Source: Thelonectria olida
Taxonomy: Eukaryota > Ascomycota > Sordariomycetes > Hypocreales > Nectriaceae
Reading direction: 5' to 3'
Length of the DNA: 64,000 nucleotides
NCBI GenBank assembly: GCA_020736575.1
Contig: JAGPYM010000001.1
Location: 1,922,001-1,986,000, forward strand
How positions within the stretch are numbered: the first letter of the stretch is position 1; each line of letters opens with the position of its first letter. The notes under the pieces were generated by a model, which was not told where the DNA came from, made no database searches, and saw nothing but the letters and a program-made list of their open reading frames with translations. Of this stretch, positions 46,518-56,789 are shown in pieces. Both the position numbers and the translations under genes were made by a program.

Positions 46518-47460
46518 ATGGCTTCTGCTCCCTTCTTCGCTCTCGTTGCTGGCGCTGGCCCAGGCACTGGTAAGTTCCCTAGGCCATTCTCGCTACTCCT
46601 CGGCGAGCCGGTCCCTCAAGTTATTATGAATTCACACCAACAAATTCGCAGGTCGGGCCGTGGCTCTCAAGTTTGCAAAGACGTACCCAGTTGTCGTTCT
46701 GGCCAGAAGCCCTGATAGCTACAGAGACATTGTCGCCGAGATCAAGCAAGCAGGCGGCCAGGCGTTGGGCATTTCCGCTGACATTATCAACGCCGACTCG
46801 GTCAACTCTGCTTTTGAGACGATCAAGAAGGAACTTCCCGGAAGCAAGCTCGCAGCTGCCATCTACAATGTGAGCGGCGGATTCGTGAAGACGCCGTTTC
46901 TCGAGCTGAAGCTCGACGAGGTTGACAATGGTCTCGACGTTGGCGTGTGAGTGACGATGTTGGCCTGTTTTGTTGAGCTGGACTGACCTGGCACCCTTCT
47001 TCCACAGTCGAGGCTTCTTCCGCTTCGCCCAAAACTCCCTGCCACTCCTCCTTGATTCAGTTTCTGGAGCTCCCCATCCTCCTTCGCTGCTGATTACCGG
47101 CGCTACCGCATCGGTCAAGGGGTCCGCGCAATTCGGCTCTTTTGCTGCCGGTAAATTCGCGCTGAGGGCACTGGGCCAGTCCCTATCTCGTGAATTCGGA
47201 CCTCAAGGCGTTCACGTGGCGCACGTTGTTGTCGATGGAATCATTGATATCCCACGCACAAAGAACTTTACTACGGCCAGCTCTGCAGAGGACGCGAAGC
47301 TAAAGCCGGAGGCGGTACGTTGCTCATCGTAGTCGAGGAACGATTATGAAAACTGACAATTCTATCTAAGATTGCCGAAACATACTGGCATCTGCACACC
47401 CAACATCGCTCAGCATTTACTCAGGAACTCGACATCCGGCCCTATGTGGAGAACTACTGA
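46518..47460 (+). CDS. Short-chain dehydrogenase/reductase with atypical FxxxK active site
   Basis: Join 46518-46569, 46652-46946, 47008-47314 and 47371-47460 (introns of 82, 61, 56 bp), 247 aa. Rossmann-fold oxidoreductase: nucleotide loop AGAGPGTGRAVA, then YNVSGG in place of NNAG, and SLLITGATAS. The usual catalytic YxxxK reads FAAGK, with Phe in the Tyr position (FGSFAAGKFALRALGQSLSREF). The continuation VHVAHVVVDGIIDIPR is characteristic of an SDR subgroup in which, as I recall, FAAGK is common, so it may act by a different proton relay or not be a classical reductase. Substrate unknown; probably cytosolic. Exact frame across all four exons. The last intron uses an AAG acceptor. Confidence 0.88.
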
Positions 47461-48336
47461 GAGACCAGCTGGTCGAATCGCGAGGGAGATCAAAGGGGTG
47501 GGCGAGTTTGCATCGTCTGGAGACTCTTCAAAGGCTAGAGATGAATGAATCAGCGCGCTGAAAAGACGCCGCGAATTTCTTGCCATGTTCTATTGCTTCC
47601 TTCCAAGAATCAGAGCTCTGTGGACCATTCAGCACAACCCAGACTATGTTCCAGCCCATGATGAGTGAGGGTCAAGTAAACAGCCCAATGATAACGGCTC
47701 CTGTGGCAAGGCTGCTATCAGCATGGCCAGGATACATACTCCACCAAGGTCGAGGACTGTCTTTACTGTCAATCTGAGCCCACAATGGCCGTGGATCTTT
47801 ACTTTGACCATTGAGGCGCCCTGCGGGAGTCCTCCGACAAGTCGGCATTTGAAACATCAGGTTTATGGCCGTCTTAGGCTGCTGCATGTTTCTTTAAGGT
47901 TAATCTAGCTCCATGCAAAGAAAATCTCAGTCGTCTCGTCTCCGGTTCGTTTGAGCGTCGTGTGTCGGCCCTTTATTTAGCGGCCGATAGAAGTTCGGAT
48001 GACGTGCTCGCACCCAAGTCTTTTCCTCACAACGATGCGACCCTGACCCAAAATAATGGGTGGACTATTCTTTCACAGTGGAGCAGTCTCTGTTAAACGG
48101 GCACATTGTGATTTTGTGATTGGCATGATCCTATTCCCTCATCGCGGTTGAACATTGCGACAGCCGCACTAACCTTGCATTGTCGTTGCTCCGAACTTTG
48201 GAACTGTTGATCGCGACGCTTGGACGACGTCGTATAGTCTCTGCAAGGATGGTCATGATGGTTCATAAAATGTGGCCAGTCTCTCTGTTTCCGACTTGAC
48301 ATCGAGTATCCTTGCGTGTGCAAACCGGACATCCTC
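47461..48336. other. Intergenic region
   Basis: About 880 bases between two plus-strand genes; no supported gene or repeat. The short frame 47580-47777 lacks context. Confidence 0.4.
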
Positions 48337-50108
48337 ATGGCGACAGAGCAACCTTCGAGCCTCACCGACGGGGCCTTGGTCGACGACGTTGATCAGCACC
48401 ACAAGCCTGTGTCGAAGTTTACCAGAGTGTACCGGAGTCCCTTATTCAATGTCATCCTGGTCGGGTTGATCTCGTTTACGCAACCGGGTATCTGGAATGC
48501 CCTCAACAGTATGTTCGGGTGTCAGAAGAGACGAAAAAGGCAAACGCTGAACAATAAACAGACACGGGAGCGGGTGGCCAACAAGAGCCCTACCTGGTCA
48601 ATGGGGCGAATTCGCTGACTTTCGGGTGAGAATGAGACACTTGAGGCTTCGAAAATTTTGGTCGAGGACTGACTGGCACAGAATCATGGTGTTTGGATGC
48701 CTCATCTTCGCCGTGGGAGCAAACAAGTTCGGCATCAAGAAGACTCTGGTCATAGGAACACTGGGATACGCTCCCTACTCGGCAGCCTTGTATACCAACA
48801 ACCGCTACGGAACAGAATGGTTTGTCCTATTTGGGGGCGCAACATGCGGCATTGCGGCGTCGGCTCTTTGGGCTTCGGAGGGCGCTATTGCGCTGGGCTA
48901 TGCCGACGTCAAGGACCGAGGAAAATTCAGTACGTACGGCGAAAACTGGGCCTCGGTTTTGCAAGCTAACGAAGGAATCTGGCAGCTGGCATATGGCTGG
49001 GTCTTCGAGAATTGGGACAGCTGATCGGGTCCTCGATTCAATTGTCCCTAAACGTGAGGGACGGCGACAGAGGAAAAGTGTCGTACACGACCTACCTTGT
49101 CCTGATTGCGCTGCAATGTCTTGGCCTGCCGTTGGCGTTGTTGGTATCTAGCCCTGAAAAGGTTATTCGGGCAGACGGACGTAGACTCCCTGATCCGACG
49201 AAGAACAAGGCTATCATAGGCGAGTTCCATCGTCTCTGGGCGTTGCTGAAGAAGAAGCAAATGTACCTGCTGATTCCGGTATTGATTGGGTTCAATTGGA
49301 ACACGACATATCTGGGCATCTACCAGACAAAATAGTAAGTTCTCGTTGCGATTGATCCATGTTGGTTGTGGCGAAGGGAAAGGCTGACGCGAAAATGTTA
49401 ATAGCTTCTCCGTCAGGGCGCGGACGCTGAGTTCTCTGACGTCGGGCATCGTCGCGTCCATCGCAAACATCTTTTGGGGCTGGTTCTACGACAGGAAACA
49501 ATTCAGCCGACCAACTGTGGCCAAGATCACATGGGGGGTGCTCTCTGTTTCCATGCTCGCCATTCTCAGCTGGCAGGTCGCCAATGAGCATCTCTATGCG
49601 AATGCCTCGCCTGCTGTGACGCTGGACTGGGACAAGCCCGGCTTCGGTCGTGGCTTTGCAAGTGTTGTGTTGATCCGGTAGGCAATTCTTTCCCATGTGA
49701 AACTACAAGAGTCGCTGACAGAGCGTGATTGCGTCCAGGTTCTTCAACGAGTCGCATTACATGTTCGTGTACTGGATCATCGGGGCATTCTTCGACGATC
49801 TGGAGACGCTGACTCTCTCCGTCGGCCTCATCCGATCGTTCGAGTCCCTGGGATCATGCCTTTCGTATGGCGTGGGCGCGGCCAAGGTCAAGGGAATGGT
49901 CAATCTCATTCTGGCCTTTGTCATGTTCGTGGTGGCAATCCCGGCGACGACGATTGCGGTGCTGCTTGTGCCTGAGCGACCGGTCAACGTGGCGAAGGTT
50001 GCAGGCGACGACTCTAGCCAAGATGGGCAGGACGTTGACGGGGGGGATCTGGACAAAGGCGCGGGCAAGGCTGGAGATGTGGCAGTGGCAGAGTCTCAGC
50101 GGGCATAG
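48337..50108 (+). CDS. UNC93-like (DUF895-type) membrane protein of the MFS fold
   Basis: Six exons: 48337-48508, 48562-48625, 48682-48929, 48986-49334, 49405-49677, 49739-50108; 491 aa with exact frame. A polytopic protein with roughly eleven membrane segments. Family marks: FTQPGIWNALN...GAGGQQEPYLVN in the first segments, GFNWNTTYLGIYQTKYF in the middle, and a hydrophilic Asp/Gly-rich C-terminus. Fungal UNC93-like proteins are unassigned transporters or channel-regulator relatives; the substrate is not known. The third splice (48930-48985) matters: reading through gives an early stop, while splicing restores the TGIWLGLRELGQLIGSSIQ helix. Confidence 0.88.
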
Positions 50109-51543
50109 CCCAAGACTTGTTGACGCCTCATTCGTCGGTCGGGATATGCGTCTTCGCGCTTCAGCCCGCCACCGTCAAGAGGCAATGCTCTTAGGGCAAG
50201 GCAAAACAGATCCGGTCCATTCTCAAACAGCCATGTGGACAGTTGACCGGGCGTGTAGAGCTGAAAGTAGCCTTGTCGTTGAAATACAGATGAATGCCTT
50301 AAGCAAATTGCGTCATATAATTTTGCTTTTCTTCGGTTCGTGCTGTCACTCCGTCATTTTGGACGTGGGGGCTTCATGACGCATGTCACATGCGGTGCCG
50401 GAAGGCTTCGTACGACCTATCAGATTAGAGAAGATCGAGGGGAAGAAAGGGCGGTGTGGGAACAGGCAAAAAAGCAAGCAAAAAAGAAATGTGATGAAAT
50501 GCGCAGATGCGAGAGAAGAGGGAACAAGGCTAGAAACAAGAACGACCACGGCATGCGTGCACTTAAGTAGCGAATATCCGAAATCTATCGGCGACGGATG
50601 AGCAAACTGACACGCGCAAGTAGAATCGTGACATGTCGTACATTAGCATGCATATCAAGTTGGGTCCTCGGCCGACGATATTCGGATGCCGTTCGCTTCT
50701 CGAGCTCCTTCAAATCGAGGGACATTCATCAAGTCTCTAGTCAGTTTGCGCCACCGCGCAAGGACAGTGATACCCCGCGGTTGTGCCCATTCCACTCCGC
50801 CTCCGCACTCGTGTGCCTGGTGACACGGCAGTTTAAAGTGTCACCCGGGGACTTGCTTACACGGTCTACACGCTGGCTGCGTCTCACCCCAGGGGTCTCG
50901 GTGCCAAGGCTACCACAACTTCCAACCTGGGACACTCTGTGTCTCTGTGATAGCCCGTCTGAGATAACCTATGAGGGGGAGGGAATATCTATCTTTTCTC
51001 TTTTCTCGCTCGTACACTTCTGAGGTGGCGAGGACGGAGTTGCCCGACCGTCGTACTCAGGGCTACGCCCGCCGCCTTGTTGTCTCAACGCTCGCCCAAG
51101 CCGCGGCACAAGGTAGTGGAGGTATTCAACATTGCCTTGCCTATTTGTATCCTTTTCTCCTCCTTCTTCTCTCTTCTCTCACTGCATTTTGGCCACTGCC
51201 CGAGACAGTAGCCACACCGGGATTCCACCCCGACTGCCCTTGGCCGATTCACACGTCTCGTGTCGTCCTTGTCCAACGCACAATAGGGAGAAAAGTCACG
51301 GAGAACACAGCTAGCCCTTGTCGCTTTTCAAAGTGCTTACTCGCTCTGCCTTTCAAAAGTCATGCCATGTCTCGTGAAATCGTGGGTATCAACAAAGATA
51401 AATAGATCGTGTGCCTTCCGAAGCCCATCCCGCTCAATCATTTCCTCCCTCCCCGTATACTCCATCACCATCCCCAGCCTTTGACCCCAATATCCAAACC
51501 AACGCATGCAAGGCACCAAGAGATCAACAACTCAATCTCAATC
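50109..51543. other. Intergenic region
   Basis: About 1.4 kb with no supported gene. A GATAAATAG element at 51398-51406 lies about 140 bp before the small gene at 51544 and may be its TATA-like site. Confidence 0.4.
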
Positions 51544-51809
51544 ATGTGTGACGACGATGACGCAGCTTCTTTGGAGGTAAACGTCAGTGAAGGATGTCCG
51601 TAAGTCGATTCTAATTCCTTCTATCCGTGTCGAGGGGCTGGGCTAACAAATGCAGTATTAACAAAAAGTGCTGCGAGCCTCGTACCATCTCAGACAAGGC
51701 GTCTACCCAAGCTGAGCGGTCCAAAATGTTTCAGAGCGACCAAGGGCTTGCCATCCAAAGTCGTTTGACTGTCATGGATGCGTCCAAACAGAGGGACGGC
51801 AAAGCTTGA
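51544..51809 (+). CDS. Small Cys-containing protein, paralogue candidate A (69 aa)
   Basis: Join 51544-51599 and 51656-51809. The 56-bp intron has a consensus donor GTAAGT, a perfect GCTAAC branch site and a TGCAG acceptor, so splicing is convincing. The protein starts MCDDDDAASLEVNVSEGCP, followed by INKKCCEPRTISDK and a basic/polar tail ending RDGKA. It has four Cys, an acidic N-terminus, no signal peptide and no membrane segment. The start context is TCAATCATG after an A/C-rich leader. Its N-terminus matches the gene at 56353 (MC, acidic run, EV, SE) with the same intron phase, which suggests an old duplication. Function unknown; nothing in the neighbourhood assigns a role. Confidence 0.6.
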
Positions 51810-54453
51810 CCCTTCTGTATACCTTGGCACCTAAAGTTGACACCGAAGACTGGAAACTGGCTTTAAAACTGTTTTTTGCGAGGATGGAATAATACATTGG
51901 AAGAAGTTCTTTAGAGAGAAAGAAATACAAAACAGTTAGACAAAAAAATCAGTTCTCTCCAGCCTTGGGAATAAGTATCCACGTGCCTACCTTAATTATC
52001 ATTGTCTTGACTCCAGAGTTATTACCCTCAACACTCACCTCCCTACCCTAGATATGTAGGACATACTCAAGTCTCATCTAAATTATAACGCAACTCGATC
52101 TTAAGGTTAGGCTTTCTGACAATGGCCTATAAGCCACAAGTAGCATTGGCGTGCTTTTCTATTCTGAAACATGGAGTCACTGCTTCTCGTATCCAACAAT
52201 TGCATCTCGACCGGTTCTCCAGATTGATTGTTGAGAAACAGGGGTCTCGATGGATAGGGGGCGAAGAAGCCAACTCTCTCAACAAAACCAGGTACCAAGA
52301 GAAGACCGTAGCTATATCGGGTTTTCCTTGCAGCTGGTCTGCGGGGATGTTCATGGTCCAGGCGACTGTGGTTCGACGCTCGAAAACGGTGGAATTTCTA
52401 CTATGCATTACCTACCTACCTAGGTATGTAGGCTAGGTACCTAGGTTGGCTTCGTACCGTGGAAATGGGCGTGGAAATGGGCGTGGCTGAAGGCATGACC
52501 TCTTTGCATGGAACGATCCTACATTTGCAGCCCCATGTCCCTTGTTAGAACGTTTCAAGGGTGTTGACGCGCGCTTGACGGCGTCGTGTGATGACGGCAA
52601 GGCCAATTTTCTAGAATTGGTCTCGTCCAGAAAGGGAACCCCCCTGATGAGTGCGCCCGCTTCGACAGTTTTCCCATTATCAGTCTCCAAACAAGGGAAA
52701 CCTGCCAACGTGGTCTTACGGTGTGGCTTCGCGAACAGGTTTAATTTAACAATCTCAGTATTTGCTGCAGGCGGCGATGAACATGGCCGCGGCCATCAGA
52801 CCAAACCAACGGGGTCAGACCAGAAATTGGGGACTTTGAGTAGGCGCCTGTCTGATGTCGTTCAATGTCAAAATCGGCCCCAATCCGGGATAATGATTGG
52901 ACCATAACCAGCACCCAAGTCCGTTGGGGAAATGAGTGGGCACGGATCAGCCAGCGCACTTCTGTGTATGGCTTCATTAGACAGTTGACAGTTGAACTAT
53001 CCATGCATGTCGTGTAACCTATCGTTTCACCCATGATATATGCCAGTCTTTGCACAGGCCACAAGGAAGCATCTGTGTCTTCAAGGGGGCCGCGAAGTGT
53101 ATCGGGGCGTCTGCCAAAATCGCGGGCTGTTGAATCTGTCCCACCTCACCGTCGCAGTATCGCAGCGTCGCAGTGTCGCAGTGTGGCTTGCTTGAGGCAG
53201 CTCCCATTGGGTCCAGAAAACGGTGATAGGGCAATATTCCTTGCTTGCCTTGACGTCCATAGCAAGGGCCCTTGTATTGGCGCGTTGACGGATCTGCCTT
53301 GGAAACATCAGTTGCCGGGCGCTTGATGGGGCTAGAGAACTTGGCTCGTTTGGAGTTGTGTGCAGATGACTAGTTCTGGGCTACTGACCTGAACCCTCTT
53401 ACCAGGCTGTCTCAAGGACGGACCTCACGGTCCAAACAAAGTGGGGGTGTGCGCGAGCGGTTTTCCTTTCTTAGCACTGACGAATATGAGGATGGAGATG
53501 GTGAAGGCCAGAAGCTCAGAGACAAGCGCGTGGGGGGGGAAGCTTTGAGGAACCGTGAACGATGAGGCTGTGGGCCTCCGGCGGGCTCAGATGCTCGCGG
53601 TCGTGGCTTGTCTGGGGAAAGGCGCTGAGGGCCCGTGAACACGAGTATGACAAGCCCGACTGGGGGCTGGTCAATTGCCGCAACAACGCTGGCAGGGTTT
53701 GTGTGATAGTGTCGGCATCCGGCAGTGGTTGGATATTCGATGACTTCGATCGCGCCCTACCTCACTACTTACCTAGATGCAGTACTACGCAAGTTGACCT
53801 GCCTACCTATGCAAGCGTTGCTCCGACTACCGATCATTTGGGATTGAGACCCTGGGTCACCTGCAATTCAAATTCGTCTCAAAGTGAACACATACCCCTC
53901 CTTAATGTGTTTGGCAGTGAAAACACCAAGGAAAACGGCCCAAACATCGCAGGCCCAGACCTGCTTCTGTCTCTCTCACCCACGCGATGGCGTTAGTTTG
54001 ACCTATTTCCGTACCAACTAATCTTTATGCCATGGGTAGTGATACGAGTCTCTGTCGATCGTTCCTTCTAGATCGCCTGCCCTCGTGGCTTTCTGACTAA
54101 ATAACCTGCTCTTGCGTCTCTGGGCTGCCCGTTTTGCTTATTCTTGCCATTTTGTCTCAGACTAGGTCACTAGGAGAGCGTGGCGTCCGAACCGTTCCTC
54201 TTTCATCACAAGCAACCAGGTCCGTCATCTGTCATCGCCGACCAAGCCTATCTGCTTAGCGCTATGCGGCCCGGCCCTGGATGAACAATCGTCAAACCGT
54301 CAAGTCCGAGTCCAAGGCCTCCTGGCTAGTGTATAAAGAGACAGCGTTCCCCCTCAATATCTGACGTTTTTATAGTATTCAGCCAGCTTTCTCACCAAGA
54401 TCTCACAACCATAATCACCATCTTCCACGATTTAACTGCAAGACACAGTCAAA
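51810..54453. other. Gene-poor region with CTAGGTA-type repeats
   Basis: About 2.6 kb. Contains palindromic CCTAGGTA patches at about 52408-52446, a near-identical 14-base direct repeat (GGAAATGGGCGTGG) at about 52460-52487, and a GTCGCAGT tandem patch at about 53151-53187. No gene is supported. Confidence 0.4.
54332..54338 (+). promoter_or_regulatory. TATA box of small gene B
   Basis: TATAAAG lies 122 bp before the start codon at 54454, followed by a C/A/T-rich leader (TCACAACCATAATCACC). Confidence 0.5.
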
Positions 54454-54745
54454 ATGCCATCCTCGAAGCAAGTCGAACGCGCCAGCATCGTATCGGCGTC
54501 GTAAGTCCTGTCCTTCCGCATCCCGTTTTGTGCTCCTGATTCCATCATCCCTGTTGATGAACACGACCCGTTGACAAGACCTTAACGCCAGCGAAACACC
54601 AAACACCACCGACACCAAACCTGCACATCCTTCGGTAACTCTCAAGCTGTATCTTACCTCGTCAGACGAGCCAGCGAACGTCCTACTGCACGTCAACTCG
54701 CTTCTCCCCGGCTCGACTCCAAAGACAACTCCCACGCAGAGCTGA
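54454..54745 (+). CDS. Small hypothetical protein, gene B (66 aa)
   Basis: Join 54454-54500 and 54592-54745; 91-bp intron with consensus donor GTAAGT, a CTTAAC branch site and GCCAG acceptor. Start context GTCAAAATGCC is close to ideal for fungi. The protein runs MPSSKQVERASIVSAS, then SETPNTTDTKPAHPSVT, LKLYLTSSDEPANVLLHV and a Ser/Thr/Pro tail. No Cys, signal peptide or membrane segment. Exon 2 is 154 bp, the same as in gene A, and the intron interrupts codon 16 in phase 2, like its neighbours; the sequence itself is not clearly related. Function unknown. Confidence 0.5.
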
Positions 54746-56352
54746 GCCTCTCTGAGATGAATTATCTCCTTGTGTACCGTTCAACTAGCTTGCAATTATG
54801 TTCGAAAAACGGTTCGGAAAAAAGAAAATCGGCCATTACATGCACGCAACAATCAGCTGTCGCATGTCTTGGATGTGTGTGTTAGTGGGCGGTCGCGGGC
54901 GACGCCTTGATTTTGACAGGGCGTTTTTTATGGACACGTGTATTTTAGTTTATTTACTCGATTTTCCTCTTGCCAATCTCTTTCCAAGAGGGCGACACCA
55001 TTTCCTAATTGAACAACCTGCAGCCTCATTATTGACATGAGCAGAGATGCGTATGGCAACGGGCGTCCCCAAACCGCACAGTCCGTAATAGCCCGTACGT
55101 AGCGCTCCACACACGGTGTCGCCCAGCCACTTCCAGTAAGATGGATGAAATGGGACCCATCAAAACGAGCAGTCTCAATTGCCCGGTTGAACTGCACTAG
55201 GTACCTACCTAAGTCATAATAAAATAAAATTTGTGCGCTTCCCTTTGCTCCCACGTGCATGTCTTTTCTAACCCAATCTGATGTTAAAATGATCTATCAC
55301 TTCTCCAAAGGTCTTCATGCCAATCGGATGTACAGGGCACAAGGGTAATAAAAGTCAGTGGAGCAGGTATTGCATAAGTTCGATACCTTTCTCTCACCTA
55401 ACTTTATATGCGAGGCCAAGTGCGCCTCCCACACCTATCGTCTGCCAAGACCCCTCGATTCTGGCGCAAGCGGCGATTCTGAGCCTATTAGAACGGTTAT
55501 ATGCCAGACTTATGCACGATTTGCCCCCCTGACTTTTATTACCCTTGTGCCCTGTGCAATAGTATGTTCCTGGCCTCAAGAAAAAGCAAGCGGGAGGGGA
55601 AAGCAAATGATGCAATGCTAGTAGTGAAAATAAGAGGTTGTAGGAAGGATGCTTCTCTATTTGCTATGTACGTTCAACGAAGGTGCCTTCGGGGCCTTCC
55701 CTCGGCTGTTGCGGCCTTGTGGCCAGAGGCCGCCCTAGGACGTACCTTACTGCATCAGCGAGAAAACACAGCAGACGATATGGATGGCTGTCAGACATGC
55801 ATGCATTTGTCCCAAACAACGACCATTCAGTGCGCTCCGCGGCTAGTCTCCGCCCGCCGTGTCCGCGCCGGGGTCCGCAGTAGTGTTAACCCGAGACCGT
55901 GGTGTTGGTCGTTCAGGTTCTTGAAGATTCCGGACCATTTTTGCCGGCCGGGTACGTTTGACCAAGGACACTAAGAGTTTGTATCACATCTCACATCTCA
56001 CATTTAACTTTTCTTTTTCCTGACAAAGGACTGGTTCGAGTCTTGCGGTGAAAACGTTTGATCAGCCGTAGGTACGTTTCTTCTTCTTTTGCCTAGGTGT
56101 ACTTTATTAGGGAGCAAATTCAGGGAGCGCATTTAGTGAGTACATCATGAGTCGACGACGAGACAGCAAGCTCACCCATCTTCCATGGCTTAAAAATGTA
56201 TTTATATCTCGTTCATCTTTCATTTCCACGAGGTTGTTGTGAGACATGCGTGCCCATCTTCCCACCTGTCTCTCGTTCTGACACGATCGTATCCTTCTCG
56301 ACATCTCGGCGACTGCCCTTCGAAGAAGCCTTTCTCCACGGCCGAGTCAACC
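54746..56352. other. Spacer between small genes B and C
   Basis: Contains the MITE-like element listed separately, a CTAGGTACCTACCTAAG patch at 55197-55213, and, at 56199-56208, TATTTATATC, about 150 bp before the start of gene C. No other gene is supported. Confidence 0.4.
55332..55555. mobile_element. MITE-like inverted-repeat element (224 bp)
   Basis: A 27-bp perfect terminal inverted repeat: the left arm at 55332-55358 begins ACAGGGCACAAGGG and its exact complement fills 55529-55555. The arms continue inward as an imperfect stem ending in another matched 8-bp pair (GCATAAGT at 55372-55379, ACTTATGC at 55508-55515) with equal 13-base gaps on both sides. There is no internal gene. Size, symmetry and location in a gene-poor region fit a non-autonomous DNA transposon; I see no clear target-site duplication, so the family is open. 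Confidence 0.65.
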
Positions 56353-56789
56353 ATGTGTGAGACTGAGACTGACTCCATTGAGGTCCACCTTAGTGAGCTC
56401 TCGTGCGTCCCCTTCCAACCATCTTTCCCCATTCATGTCTTCTAAGACGCACGTTGGCAAGTTAAAATCACTGACCAAAGGGATAATAAAGGGATGTCGC
56501 CGGTGAAGGTCCACCTAAGCTCAAACATGAGTTTGATAGGAGAAACAAAGTGATAGTGTTTCTCTCCAGCAAAGACCTTCCCCGCTACATCCAACCCTGC
56601 AATCTTAAGCCTTCCAAGGCGAATGGCGAAGCGAGGGGCAACAATCATTCAGACCCAGGCCCTGATCGACAGAAAACTGGAAACGATGGTAACGAAAGCG
56701 CGGAGGCTGGGGGAGAACCGGATAAGGCGGAAGCTGGAATGACCACACACGGTGACACTAAAGAAGCGCCGGGAAGAGCCAGAGATTAG
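56353..56789 (+). CDS. Small hypothetical protein, paralogue candidate C (about 89 aa)
   Basis: Best model: join 56353-56402 and 56570-56789 (167-bp intron, donor GTGCGT, acceptor CTCCAG), 89 aa, exact frame. The N-terminus MCETETDSIEVHLSELS lines up with gene A (MCDDDDAASLEVNVSEG), and both introns are phase 2 just after this block. Exon 2 begins KDLPRYIQPCNLKPSKANGE and ends in a Gly/Glu/Lys-rich, disordered-looking tail (GRARD). The intron is long for this region and could hide a small extra exon (around 56478-56500). No signal peptide or membrane segment. Confidence 0.45.
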
